Both the position numbers and the translations under genes were made by a program. DNA of 64,000 bases, from positions 12,359 to 76,358 of the forward strand of contig JACKEC010000037.1 of the NCBI GenBank assembly GCA_020633195.1, read 5' to 3'. Shown here in pieces: positions 27,996-36,943 of this stretch. The DNA comes from Sandaracinaceae bacterium. Its GTDB lineage: Bacteria; Myxococcota_A; Polyangia; Polyangiales; Sandaracinaceae. The notes beneath the pieces are model-generated. The model searched no databases and was not told the DNA's origin. It was given only the letters and a program-made list of their open reading frames with translations. Numbering within the stretch: the first letter of the stretch is position 1; every line of letters begins with the position of its first letter.

Positions 27996-28909
27996 CCGCC
28001 TCCAGGGGTGAAGCGTAGCACCGGCACGCTGTCCTGTTGAGTCGCCTGGGTGGCGATGATCGCGGTGATCATCCCCGCGAGCAGCAGCGCGGCCACCATG
28101 TACGGCCAGTACTGCTCGAAGAAGTCGGGCTCATCCTCTTCCTCTTCGGGCTCCTCAGCCGCGGGATCCGGGGTCACCGCCGCGGCGACCGCCTCGGGCG
28201 TGATCGACTCGACGTGCGCGGCCGCGCGGGCGCGCCGGCGGAGGAACGAGACCACGCGCTCGGGCTCGATCGAGTCGTCGAGCGCGAGCGCGCCCTCGTA
28301 GAAGGCCGAGTGGTGGACGTCGAGCACGACGAGCTCGACGCCGCCTTCGGTGGTCGCGCGCACGACGCCGACGACGAGCGCGCCCGCGCGGCGCCCGAGG
28401 CTCGACAGGAGCGGCGCGTCCGTGGCCTCGGCGCCGCCGAGGCGCCGGCGCTCGCGGCGCGCGTCCTCGAGCCCGTCATCGGACTCGCCGGGCTCGCCGC
28501 GCAGCGCCGCGCGCAGGCCGGGATCGAACGGGCGGCGCAGCGTGGGCTCGAGCGAGGCGTCGACGCGGCGCGCGAGCGCGCGGAGGCGGTCGTCCGGATC
28601 GCCGACGACGATGACGGCGACCTTGGGCGCGTCCGCTGGTGTGGCGGCCGGCGTGGCCTCGCTCGACGGTTCCTCGCTCGACGGGCCCTCCGACGCCGGC
28701 TCCGCGTCGGGCGGCGGGGGCACGTCGGCGTCGGCCGCGGGCGCGTCGCCCTCCGTCGGAGAAGCTTCGGCTGTCGGCGCTTGGGGCGGCGCTTCGGGGG
28801 CGGGCTCGACGGCCGGCGCGTCGCCGGGCGGCGCCGCCTCGGGGCCCTGAGCCTCCGCCGTCGCGGAGACGAGCAGCACCCACCCCAGAAAGAGCCACGC
28901 GAAGCGCAT
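27992..28909 (-). CDS. Exported Pro/Ala/Glu-rich protein with C-terminal membrane helix
   Basis: A 305-residue protein: signal peptide (LFLGWVLLVSATAEA), an 80-residue Pro/Ala/Glu linker, a globular domain (about 95-220) that starts with an IVVGDPDDRLRALA motif, a very acidic patch (EEPEEEEDEPD) and one membrane helix near the end (YMVAALLLAGMITAII). No family recognised. The first gene of a two-gene unit with the metallopeptidase, whose start overlaps this stop. The shared topology suggests the two proteins act together at the inner membrane; that is inference. Confidence 0.72.
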   Translation of the reverse strand: MRFAWLFLGWVLLVSATAEAQGPEAAPPGDAPAVEPAPEAPPQAPTAEASPTEGDAPAADADVPPPPDAEPASEGPSSEEPSSEATPAATPADAPKVAVIVVGDPDDRLRALARRVDASLEPTLRRPFDPGLRAALRGEPGESDDGLEDARRERRRLGGAEATDAPLLSSLGRRAGALVVGVVRATTEGGVELVVLDVHHSAFYEGALALDDSIEPERVVSFLRRRARAAAHVESITPEAVAAAVTPDPAAEEPEEEEDEPDFFEQYWPYMVAALLLAGMITAIIATQATQQDSVPVLRFTPGGG

Positions 28910-28965
28910 TCGGCCGATGTAGCGCCTCGACGTCGGAGCGTCGAGCGTGTACCCCGATCCCGCGC

Positions 28966-29688
28966 ATGACGCCTCGGGCCGCCTTCAACTTCTGCTGGAC
29001 CATGGGCCTCACCGGGACGCTCAGCGTCTGGGGGCTCGCGCGGCAGGCGGCGCGCCCGGACCCGCAGGCGTTCGCGCGCCTCGAGCGGACGTGGGCGCGG
29101 TGGGTCGCGGCGGGCGACGGCATCGTGGTGGAGACGGTGGGCGGGGCTCACCTCGACCTCGGGCGCCCGTACGTCCTGATGGCGAACCACCAGAGCCACG
29201 TCGACATCGTCGCGCTGTTCAACGCCCTGCCGATGGTGCCCGGCTTCCTCGCGAAGGCCGAGCTCGGGCGCATCCCGGTGTTCGGGCGCGCGATGGCCGC
29301 GGGCGGGCACGTCTTCGTCGAGCGCGGCGAGCACGCGCGCGCGGTCGCGGCCATCGACGACGCCGCGCGCCGCATCCGGGAGGGCGCGACCATCGTCATC
29401 TTCCCGGAGGGCACGCGCAGCCGGCGCCGCGAGGTGATGCCCTTCAAGAAGGGCGGCTTCCACCTCGCCATGCTCGCGGGCGTCCCCATCGTCCCCGTCG
29501 GGCTCCGCGGCACCGCCGACATCCTCCCCAAGCACGACCTCGCGCTCGTGCCCGGCCGCTGCGAGGTCCACGTCGGCGCGCCGATCGATCCGACCGGGCG
29601 CTCGCTCGACGAGCTCGTCGCGATGACCCACGCCGCCATCTGCGAGCTCTCGGCGCTCCCCGCCGCGCCCGACCGCTCCGGCGCGTAG
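28966..29688 (+). CDS. 1-acyl-sn-glycerol-3-phosphate acyltransferase family protein
   Basis: A 240-residue PlsC-type acyltransferase, which puts an acyl chain onto lysophosphatidate or another glycerol-lipid acceptor at the inner membrane. The catalytic NHxxxxD box is NHQSHVD near residues 75-81 and the substrate-binding box is FPEGTRS near 146; PIVPVGLRGT is the fourth family block. The ATG at 28966 precedes a short hydrophobic N-terminus. Length is usual for the family. Its stop abuts that of truA, with no gap between these convergent genes. Confidence 0.9.
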   Translation: MTPRAAFNFCWTMGLTGTLSVWGLARQAARPDPQAFARLERTWARWVAAGDGIVVETVGGAHLDLGRPYVLMANHQSHVDIVALFNALPMVPGFLAKAELGRIPVFGRAMAAGGHVFVERGEHARAVAAIDDAARRIREGATIVIFPEGTRSRRREVMPFKKGGFHLAMLAGVPIVPVGLRGTADILPKHDLALVPGRCEVHVGAPIDPTGRSLDELVAMTHAAICELSALPAAPDRSGA

Positions 29689-30492
29689 TCAGCTCTTCGC
29701 GCGGCGCTCGACCTCGACGAGGTAGAGCCCGCACGCCGGCGCCGTCTCGCCCGCGTCCTTGCGCTCGCCGCCGACGATCACGTCGCGCACGTCCTCGGGC
29801 GTCATCCGCTCGCGGCCGACGTCGAGCAGGGTGCCCACGAGGATCCGAATCATGTTGTGCATGAACGAGTTGCCGCGGATCTCGACGGCGAGGAGGTCCT
29901 CGCGCCCGCCCCAGTGCTCGATGACGTCGACGCGCGTCAGGGTGCGCACCGTCTTCTCGCGCGGATCGATGGCGCGCTTGAACGCCTTGAAGTCGTGCGT
30001 GCCGACCATCTCGGCCGCGGCCGCCTGCATCGAGGGGACGTCGAGCCACTGGCTCGGGTGGGTCGGCCAGCCGCCGCACGGTCGCGCGCGTCGAGGCCCG
30101 AGGTGCCACGCCCGGTCGCGCAGGAGCGGGTCCCGGATGGGGCCGAGGTGCAGGAGGTAGCGGTAGGTCTTGGCCTCTGCGTCGTAGCGAGGGTCGTAGC
30201 CTGGGGCGCAGGGCTCGGCCGAGAGCACCGCGATCTCGTCGGTGAGCTTGCCGTTGATGCCGCGCACCCAGCCGAAGTCCGGGATGTCGCGCGGCGTGTC
30301 GAACGCCGCGAGCTGGCCGAACGCGTGGACCCCGCTGTCGGTCCGGCTCGTCGCGCGGACGTGCGTCGGCTCGCCGGTGAGCTTCGCCACGGCGGCCTCG
30401 AGCTCCTCCTGCACGGTCCGCAATCCGGGCTGACGCTGCCAGCCGCAGAACCCCGTCCCGTCGTACGACACGACGACGCGGACTCCGTACAT
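29689..30492 (-). CDS. truA: tRNA pseudouridine(38-40) synthase TruA
   Basis: A 267-residue enzyme that converts U38-U40 of the tRNA anticodon arm to pseudouridine. The catalytic Asp lies in SRTDSGVHAFGQ near residue 60, the N-terminal YDGTGFCGWQRQ is a family hallmark, and FMHNMIRILVG is the conserved helix near the C-terminus. A short insert after the YRYLLHLG strand (RPCGGWPTHPSQW) is slightly unusual. It starts at ATG 30492, eight bases after the stop of the beta-barrel gene upstream. Confidence 0.95.
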   Translation of the reverse strand: MYGVRVVVSYDGTGFCGWQRQPGLRTVQEELEAAVAKLTGEPTHVRATSRTDSGVHAFGQLAAFDTPRDIPDFGWVRGINGKLTDEIAVLSAEPCAPGYDPRYDAEAKTYRYLLHLGPIRDPLLRDRAWHLGPRRARPCGGWPTHPSQWLDVPSMQAAAAEMVGTHDFKAFKRAIDPREKTVRTLTRVDVIEHWGGREDLLAVEIRGNSFMHNMIRILVGTLLDVGRERMTPEDVRDVIVGGERKDAGETAPACGLYLVEVERRAKS

Positions 30493-30499
30493 CGAAGGC

Positions 30500-31222
30500 T
30501 CAGAACGTGAAGCCGAGGCCTGCCGCCCAGCCCCAGCCGAAGATCGGGAGCTCGCCCGTCAGGACCTGCCCCGCCATCGAGTAGTAGAACTCGACGAAGA
30601 TCTCGGAGTGGTTGATGCCCCACTCCTCGTCGAGCTGGCGCGCGGCGCGGGGCTCGAGGAAGTCGAGCTCGAGGGAGACCTTGCCGGCGAAGCGCGGCCC
30701 CATCGACCACCCCTGCGGGGACGGGTTGTCGCCGCTGCCGGGGCTGGTGAGCCAGTGCGCGAAGTCCCAGCCGAACTTGGGCGTCAGGACGATCGGCACC
30801 CGCAGCTCTCGGGCGAGGGTGTCGAAGCGCCAGAGCACCATCGGCTGCAGCACGAGGATCTCGAAGACGTTGCGCTGGGTGTCGACCGACCCGCCGCCGG
30901 GGCGGTTCGTGTCCCACTGCGACCAGCCCAGGCTCAGGCCGAAGCCGAGGAGGCCCAGGTAGTCGATGCGCCCCGGGAAGTAGTGCAGCTGCGCGCTCAG
31001 GTGCGGGCCGATGTCCCCGCCGAAGTAGGCGGAGCTGAAGAACGTGTCGCCGAGCCCCTCGGGCAGGTACATGCCCACGCGCAGCTCGAGCCCGAAGTGC
31101 TCCGGGCTGCCGCTGAACTGCGGGACGTCGGTCCAGTCGTCGATGTCCGCCGAGGCCGGCGCCGCGACGCCGAGCGTCCCGACCGCGAGCACCAGCGTGA
31201 CCACGGAGATTGCGCGCTTCAT
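30500..31222 (-). CDS. MXAN_2562-like outer-membrane beta-barrel protein
   Basis: A 240-residue protein with a signal peptide (VVTLVLAVGTLGVAAPASA) and short amphipathic strands ending in Phe (GLGFTF). The block GLELRVGMYLPE and the general layout resemble the barrel family named after Myxococcus MXAN_2562; this is recall, not a search. The ATG at 31222 overlaps the stop of the MXAN_2561-like gene by four bases (ATGA), the same pairing those family names imply. It is probably exported to the outer membrane and works with its neighbour. Confidence 0.75.
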   Translation of the reverse strand: MKRAISVVTLVLAVGTLGVAAPASADIDDWTDVPQFSGSPEHFGLELRVGMYLPEGLGDTFFSSAYFGGDIGPHLSAQLHYFPGRIDYLGLLGFGLSLGWSQWDTNRPGGGSVDTQRNVFEILVLQPMVLWRFDTLARELRVPIVLTPKFGWDFAHWLTSPGSGDNPSPQGWSMGPRFAGKVSLELDFLEPRAARQLDEEWGINHSEIFVEFYYSMAGQVLTGELPIFGWGWAAGLGFTF

Positions 31223-32196
31223 GCCGCCCTCCGGCGCGTCGCGAGGCCGATGACGGCGCCAGCGATCAGGACCCAGGGGAGGGGACCGCCTCGATCCCCT
31301 GGGCTCGCGGAGCACGACGAGGCGCAGGCCTCGGACGCGCTGGCGCCGCCGCAGTAGACGTCCCAGAAGGTGTCCACGTTGACCACGGTCGCGCACTGCA
31401 CGCTCGACACGGTGCCGGCGTTGCCCGCGTTGTCGACGCCCCGGATGGCCACCGCGTAGTTGGTGCCCACGGCGGTGCCGGCGGGGATGGCCACGGACGT
31501 GCCCGTCGTCGCGCCCTCGACGTTCGAGTAGACCGCCACGGTCGGGTTCGCGGGATCGTCGAAGGCGGTGGTCGTCACGTTGCCGTCGGCGTCGCACCCG
31601 TCGGCCACGAGGAACACGTCGTAGGAGGTGATCTGGTCGGACGAGGCCTCCCAGCTCAGGGTCATTGCGGTCTCACCGTTGGCCACCGTGAAGCCGGTCG
31701 GCGCCGAGGGGCCCTGGAAGTCGAACGCGATCGGGAAGCTGACCTTCTGCCCCGCGCCGCTGACCTCGGACGTCTCGTTGTCGACGGCGAGGACGTAGAT
31801 GGTGCGCGTGCCGGAGCTGCCCGAGGTGCAGTCGATCAAGCTCGACACGGGGATCTGCTGATCCACCTGCGTGTTCATGTTGATCGCGTACTCGAGATCG
31901 AGGTCGGTGCAGCTCGTGTCCGTCGTGTCGTTGCGGACCGAGACCATCTCGCAGTTGGACCCGTAGAAGAGGTGGAGCTGCGAGCGGGTGCTGTCGATCT
32001 GGGTGAAGCGCAGGTCGAGCAGCGCGGCCGTGTTGCACTCGCTCTGGCTGATGGGGACGGCGCTCGTGGTCGCGAGGTCGGTGAGGTCGACGCTCGTCCG
32101 ACCCTCCATGCCGCGGAGGGTGACCACGATGTCCTGCGCGGCGACGGGGGCCGCGGTGAGCGCGCCGGCCACGAGGGCGAGGGCGATGGTTCGCAT
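31219..32196 (-). CDS. MXAN_2561-like secreted protein with MYXO-CTERM anchor
   Basis: A 325-residue protein from ATG 32196: signal peptide (ALALVAGALTAAPVAAQ), a beta-rich domain (about 20-160), a fibronectin-III-like domain (about 165-270; FTVANGETAMTLSWEAS) and a C-terminal Cys-Ser linker followed by a hydrophobic helix and a final Arg cluster, i.e. a MYXO-CTERM surface anchor. It is the first gene of a two-gene unit with the barrel protein, coupled by an ATGA overlap. The barrel may export or anchor it; this is inference. Confidence 0.75.
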   Translation of the reverse strand: MRTIALALVAGALTAAPVAAQDIVVTLRGMEGRTSVDLTDLATTSAVPISQSECNTAALLDLRFTQIDSTRSQLHLFYGSNCEMVSVRNDTTDTSCTDLDLEYAINMNTQVDQQIPVSSLIDCTSGSSGTRTIYVLAVDNETSEVSGAGQKVSFPIAFDFQGPSAPTGFTVANGETAMTLSWEASSDQITSYDVFLVADGCDADGNVTTTAFDDPANPTVAVYSNVEGATTGTSVAIPAGTAVGTNYAVAIRGVDNAGNAGTVSSVQCATVVNVDTFWDVYCGGASASEACASSCSASPGDRGGPLPWVLIAGAVIGLATRRRAA

Positions 32197-32321
32197 GGGC
32201 GGGTGGCAAAGCAAGTGACGTACCCTCGGGCGCACGTTGAAGTCTCTCACGGGGGAGCGGTCATTCTGACATGCACGGCGGGTGTGCGTCCCCCGCCGTG
32301 ACATTTCGTCAGGCGGAGCGA

Positions 32322-33323
32322 TCAGGCGAGGAGCTCCGCGATCTGCACCGCGTTGAGCGCCGCGCCCTTGCGGAGGTTGTCCGAGACGACCCACATCTGC
32401 AGGCCGCCGGGGTTGCCGACGTCCTCGCGGATCCGACCGACGTAGACGGGATCGGTGCCCGCCGCGTGGATGGGCTGCGGGTAGAGCCCGGCCCCGAAGT
32501 CGTCGACGAGCTCGATCCCCGGCGCGCCTTCGAGCAGCTCGCGCGCCCGCTTCGCCGTCATCGGCGCCGCGAGCTCGACGGTGACCGACTCCGAGTGCGC
32601 GTGGATCACGGGGACCCGGACGGCGGTCGGTGAGACGCGGATCTCGGGGTCCCCGAAGATCTTGCGGGTCTCGTGGACCATCTTGAGCTCCTCCTCCTGG
32701 TAGCCGGTCTCGGCGTCGCGCTTCCAGTGCATGAGGAGGTTGCCCGCGAGCTGGCCCGTGAGGGGGCCGGGATCGACGGGCTCGCCCGCCGCATGGGCCC
32801 GTGACTGCGCCTCGAGCGCCCCGATCGCCGCGGCGCCGGCGCCGCTGATCGCCTGGTAGGTGGAGACCACGATCCGGCGCACGCGGCTCTCGCGATGGAG
32901 CGGCGCGAGCGCGACGACCATCTGGATGGTCGAGCAGTTCGGGTTCGCGATGATCCCGCGCGGCCGCTCGTGCGCCGCGTGGGGGTTCACCTCCGGGACC
33001 ACGAGCGGCACCGCGTCGTCCATGCGCCAGGCGCTCGAGTTGTCGATCACGACGGCGCCCTTGGCGGCCGCCTTGGGGGCCCACTCGCGGCTCGTTCCCG
33101 CGCCCGCCGAGAACAGCGCGACCTGGATGCCCTCGAAGGCCTCCTCCGTGACGGCCTGGACCGGGTGCTCCTCGCCCCGGAACGTCAGCGTCGTGCCCGC
33201 GCTGCGCGGGGACGCGAGCAGCGCGAGCCGCCCCACCGGGAACTCCCGCTGTTCGAGGACCTTCAGCATTTCTCGGCCCACCACGCCGGTGGCGCCGAGG
33301 ATCGCGACGTCTACAGAGCTCAT
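32322..33323 (-). CDS. asd: Aspartate-semialdehyde dehydrogenase
   Basis: A 333-residue NADPH enzyme that reduces aspartyl-phosphate to aspartate semialdehyde, leading to lysine, diaminopimelate, methionine and threonine. The Rossmann motif GATGVVGREML opens the protein, NSSAWRM is the substrate loop, NPNCSTIQ carries the catalytic Cys near residue 130, and HAHSESVTVE holds the active-site His. Length is typical. It is divergent from the TolC-like gene, with about 85 bases of shared promoter space. No other lysine-pathway gene is adjacent. Confidence 0.95.
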   Translation of the reverse strand: MSSVDVAILGATGVVGREMLKVLEQREFPVGRLALLASPRSAGTTLTFRGEEHPVQAVTEEAFEGIQVALFSAGAGTSREWAPKAAAKGAVVIDNSSAWRMDDAVPLVVPEVNPHAAHERPRGIIANPNCSTIQMVVALAPLHRESRVRRIVVSTYQAISGAGAAAIGALEAQSRAHAAGEPVDPGPLTGQLAGNLLMHWKRDAETGYQEEELKMVHETRKIFGDPEIRVSPTAVRVPVIHAHSESVTVELAAPMTAKRARELLEGAPGIELVDDFGAGLYPQPIHAAGTDPVYVGRIREDVGNPGGLQMWVVSDNLRKGAALNAVQIAELLA

Positions 33324-33408
33324 GGCAACTCCCCTATCACGCGCTCGGACACGATCAAACTCGTGATGCCCGCTTGACCCTTCCCCCGGTCACGCCCAAA
33401 TGGGGCCC

Positions 33409-34941
33409 ATGCGCGTTTTTCGACCACTGGTCTTTTTCTCGAGCGTTGCCCTCTCGCTGACCGCCGGCCTGGCTGCCGCTCAGGCTCCCGCGCCCACCTC
33501 GACGGAGCCCCAGGCGCTGCCTCCGCCACCCGACCCGGCTCCGCCAGGGGGCGCGGTGGACGTCGAGGCGGTCCTGCGGGGCGAGGGGCGCGGGCTCACC
33601 GCCGACGACGCGGCGCGGCTCGCGGTGGAGACCGCGCCGGGGGTCGACCGGGCTCGCGCGGCGCAGCGGCAGGCGAGCGCCGGCGCGATGCGAGCGATGG
33701 TCGGGTTCATCCCGCAGCTCACGCTCACCGCGCGCTACACGCGCCTCAGCGAGATCCGGAACGGCGGCCTCACGACGGGGCCGACCATCGATCCGGCGAC
33801 GATCCCGGCGATTGTGGCCGGCGTCGACGACCCGGACGCGCGCTTCCTCTGGGAGCAGACGCTCACCGCGCAGGCCGACCTCGCGAACTACACCTTCCCG
33901 GTGATCCTGGATCAGTTCGCGTTCCAGGCGTCGCTCGCCTACGCGGTCAGCGACGTCATCCTCCAGGTCTTGCCCGCCTACGAGAGCGCGCGGTCGCGCG
34001 AGGCGGCGGCGCGCCTGCAGGTGCAGGTGCAGGAGCGCGAGATCGGGCTCCAGGCGCGCGAGGCCTTCTACCAGTACGCGCGGGCGCGCGGCGCGCTCGC
34101 GGTGGCGCAGAGCTCGCTGACCCAGGCCGAGTCGCGGCACGCGCAGGTGCAGGCGTTCGTCGAGGCGGGCACGTCGGCGCCCGTCGACGAGCTGCGCCTG
34201 CGGGCCCAGGTCGCGGCGACGCGGGTCGCGGTGGTGCGCGCCGAGGCGGGGGTCCGGGTCGCGGGGACCGCGCTCGGCACCCTCATGCACCTCGAGCCGG
34301 ACACCGACGTCGCCGTGGGCGAGGACCTGCTCACGCCCATGCCGCCGATCGAGGGGACCGTGGAGCAGCTCGTCAGCCGAGCGCTCGCCGCGCGTGACGA
34401 CGTGCGCGCGGTGCGGCGGATCATCGAGGCCGCGGATCACGCGGTCGACGCCGCCGAGGGGAGCCGCTACCCGCACGTCCTGGTTCAGGGGAACCTCGAC
34501 GTCGCGAACCCGAACCAGCGCATCTTCCCGCAGACCTCGGAGTTCCGCGAGAGCTGGGACGTCAGCGCGATCCTGCGCTGGTCGCCGCACGACCTCCTGA
34601 ACGGCGAGGCGCAGGCCGACGAGGCGCGCGCCCAGCGCGACTCCGCGCGGGCGGACCTCCGCGCGCTCCAGGACGGCATCCGCCTCTCCGTGACCGAGGC
34701 CGCGACCACGCACCTCGCCGCGCTCACCGCGCTCGAGGCGGCCCGCCTCGGCGTCGAGGCGGCCGACGAGAGCTACCGCGTCACGATGGAGCGCTACCGC
34801 GCGGGCGCGGCCACGGTCTCCGACACGATCGACTCGAGCGCGGAGCAGGTCCGCGCGCAGCTCGACCTCGTCAACGCGGCCATCGACTCGCGCATCGCGC
34901 ACGCGCGCCTGCACCGAGCCATCGGCGCGAGCGAGCAGTGA
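33409..34941 (+). CDS. TolC family outer-membrane efflux protein
   Basis: A 510-residue protein with a signal peptide (LVFFSSVALSLTAGLAAAQ), a Pro-rich linker, and two halves of long alpha-helices joined by short strands, as in TolC/OprM channels (AARLQVQVQEREIGLQAREAF; DEARAQRDSARADLRALQDG). Such proteins form the outer-membrane duct of efflux or secretion systems. No inner-membrane pump or adaptor gene is next to it. I prefer ATG 33409; ATG 33400, three codons upstream, is possible. The stop overlaps the GTG of the Nudix gene (GTGA). Confidence 0.85.
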   Translation: MRVFRPLVFFSSVALSLTAGLAAAQAPAPTSTEPQALPPPPDPAPPGGAVDVEAVLRGEGRGLTADDAARLAVETAPGVDRARAAQRQASAGAMRAMVGFIPQLTLTARYTRLSEIRNGGLTTGPTIDPATIPAIVAGVDDPDARFLWEQTLTAQADLANYTFPVILDQFAFQASLAYAVSDVILQVLPAYESARSREAAARLQVQVQEREIGLQAREAFYQYARARGALAVAQSSLTQAESRHAQVQAFVEAGTSAPVDELRLRAQVAATRVAVVRAEAGVRVAGTALGTLMHLEPDTDVAVGEDLLTPMPPIEGTVEQLVSRALAARDDVRAVRRIIEAADHAVDAAEGSRYPHVLVQGNLDVANPNQRIFPQTSEFRESWDVSAILRWSPHDLLNGEAQADEARAQRDSARADLRALQDGIRLSVTEAATTHLAALTALEAARLGVEAADESYRVTMERYRAGAATVSDTIDSSAEQVRAQLDLVNAAIDSRIAHARLHRAIGASEQ

Positions 34942-35327
34942 TCGTCGTCGCCGCCGCCGTGATCCGCGAGCGCCCCGGCGCCCCGGTCCTGCTCACGCGT
35001 CGCCCCGAGGGCGGACACCTCGCGGGCTTCTGGGAGTTCCCGGGCGGTAAGGTCGAGGAGGGCGAGGACCCCGAGCACGCCGTGGTCCGCGAGTGCCGCG
35101 AGGAGATCGCGCTCGAGCTCGCCGTCGAGGACATCCTCGACGTCGCCTGGCATCGCTATCGCGAGAAAGACGTGTTGCTCCTCTTCTACGACTGCCGGGT
35201 CCTCGGTGGCGAGCTCGAGCACCTCGGCGTCGCCGCGAGCGCGTGGGTCGAGCCCGACGCGCTCGACGACTACGAGCTCCCTCCGCCCGACGCCCGCCTC
35301 GTGACCAAGCTCCGCGCCGGTCGGTGA
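34938..35327 (+). CDS. Nudix hydrolase, MutT/8-oxo-dGTP diphosphatase-like
   Basis: A 129-residue Nudix protein. The Nudix box runs from GGKVEEGED to REEIAL; the usual Gly near its end is Ala, otherwise the box is intact. The N-terminal VVAAAVI and LLTRRPEGGHLAGFWEFPGG resemble MutT, which hydrolyses 8-oxo-dGTP to keep it out of DNA. GTG 34938 overlaps the stop of the TolC-like gene, so the two are coupled although their jobs look unrelated. Specificity for 8-oxo-dGTP is a family guess. Confidence 0.88.
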   Translation: MIVVAAAVIRERPGAPVLLTRRPEGGHLAGFWEFPGGKVEEGEDPEHAVVRECREEIALELAVEDILDVAWHRYREKDVLLLFYDCRVLGGELEHLGVAASAWVEPDALDDYELPPPDARLVTKLRAGR

Positions 35328-35331
35328 GCTC

Positions 35332-36892
35332 CTACCGAAGCGCCTCGGGGCCCGCGTGCTCGATCCCGGCGGCTTCCCAGCGCTCGAGCATGCGCGGCAT
35401 CCGCGCGAGGAAGCCCGGGTAGTCGAGCGCGTCGGGGTCGCTCCACCCGAGCTCGGCGATCGCCGACAGCCGCGGGTACGCGAACGTCTGGAGCTGCGTC
35501 GGCGTCCGGATCCAGGGCGTCCAGAGGCACCCCTCGAGCCCGACCACGTGAGTCGCTTGGGCCGCGTCGAGGGACGTCGGGATCACGGGCGTCGCATACA
35601 CCTCCGCGAGGGGCGTCAGCTCGAGGCTGCGGTTCAGGTAGTACTCCTCGGCCGGCGAGCGGACGATCGCGCGCCCCTCGTAGGCGAGCCGGGCGACGTC
35701 CGCGTCCGTGCTGCGCCACTGCTGCAGCGCGATCGAGGCGGGCAGGGGCGCCGTCTCCGCGTCCTCCCACGCCACCGCGCCGCGACCTCGATCCGCGAGG
35801 TACCCGGCGAGGCGCTCGATCGCGTACGCGCGCAGCGCGGCCACGTCCGTGAGCCCGAGCTCGGTCATGCGCGCCGCGCACTCGGGGCTCGCCTCCCACT
35901 GCGTCGTCGGCACCTCGTCGCCCCCGAGGTGGACGGTCGGCGGGTCGAAGACGTCGATGACCTCGTCGAGGACCTCCTCGAGCATCGTCATCACCGCCTC
36001 GCGGCACACGCACAGCACGTCTTCGTGCACCGCGATGAGCGGGGTCACCTCGATCGTGGCGCCCGTGCAGCCGAGCTCCGGGTAGGCCGCGATGGCCGCC
36101 ACCGCGTGCCCCGGCACGTCGATCTCCGGGAGGATCGTCACGTGGCGCGCCGCCGCGTACGCCGCGATCGAGCGCAGCTCGTCTCGCGTGTAGAAGCCCT
36201 CGTGCGGCGTCGGGTCGATCGCGTCGCTCTCGTCGAACCAGTCGCCCTCGTGAGAGCCCGCGCGCCGCGCGCCGACCTCGGTGAGGCGCGGCCAGGCTCG
36301 CACCTCCATGCGCCAGCCCTGGTCGTCGGTGAGGTGCCAGTGCAAGACGTTCATGCGGTGCAGCGCGAGCTGATCGATCAGCGAGCGGACCGCGTCGGCG
36401 CCCATGAAGTAGCGCGCCTCGTCGAGCAGCACCCCGCGGTGCTCGAAGCGCGGCTCGTCCTCGACGTGCACCGCGGGCACCGCGCGAGCCGCGGTCGGGT
36501 CCGCGCCCGGATCGGTGAGCTGCACCAGCGTGAACAGCCCGTGGGTGAGCCCCGCGGTCGTCCCAGCGACGATCCGCGCCCCGCGCGGCGTCACGTCGAG
36601 CACGTAGCCCTCGGGGTGCGCGACGGCCGTCCGGATCGAGCGCGAGGACCACCCCGTCGCCGGTCGCCGCGAGCGGCAGCGGGTGACCCGGCGCGCCGAG
36701 CTCGAGCGCCGCGAGCGTGGCGGTCTCGCGGAGGGACTCGGGCGCCACCACGGGCGTATCCGGCCGCAGCGCGAACGCGCCGGCGCCGCGCTCGAGGAGC
36801 CGTGGCGCCGGGACCACCGACGGCTCGCGCGGAACGAGCGGGAGCTCCGCACCCTCGCAGCCAGCGGCGAGGACGAGCGCGCCGCCGATCAG
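35332..36892 (-). pseudogene. Beta-N-acetylhexosaminidase (GH20) with internal frameshift
   Basis: Most of the gene (35332 to about 36619) encodes a GH20 glycosidase domain with the catalytic Asp-Glu pair in HLGGDEVP and family motifs RGVLLDEARYFM, HWHLTDDQGWR and LPEIDVPGHA. The N-terminal substrate-assist domain, however, is in another frame: from 36817 down to about 36625 the sequence reads VPAPRLLERG ... VVLALDPDGR, and the natural continuation AHPEGYVLDV is shifted by one base. The break lies between 36619 and 36635. A lipobox (LAAGC, Cys codon at 36857-36859) lies upstream in the same frame as the N-terminus, but that frame has no ATG, GTG or TTG; CTG 36892 is the nearest option. So this is either a recent pseudogene, a programmed shift or a sequencing error. 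Confidence 0.75.
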
Positions 36893-36943
36893 CGCCCGAA
36901 CGGTGTGAGCCCACGCGATGGGCTCAGGGTAGGCGATGTCGGC

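Noticed and set aside
35335..36852. A hexosaminidase reading starting at 36852 in the catalytic-domain frame
   Set aside because: The first 75 residues of that reading are an Arg/Ser-rich shadow of the real N-terminal domain, which is in another frame.
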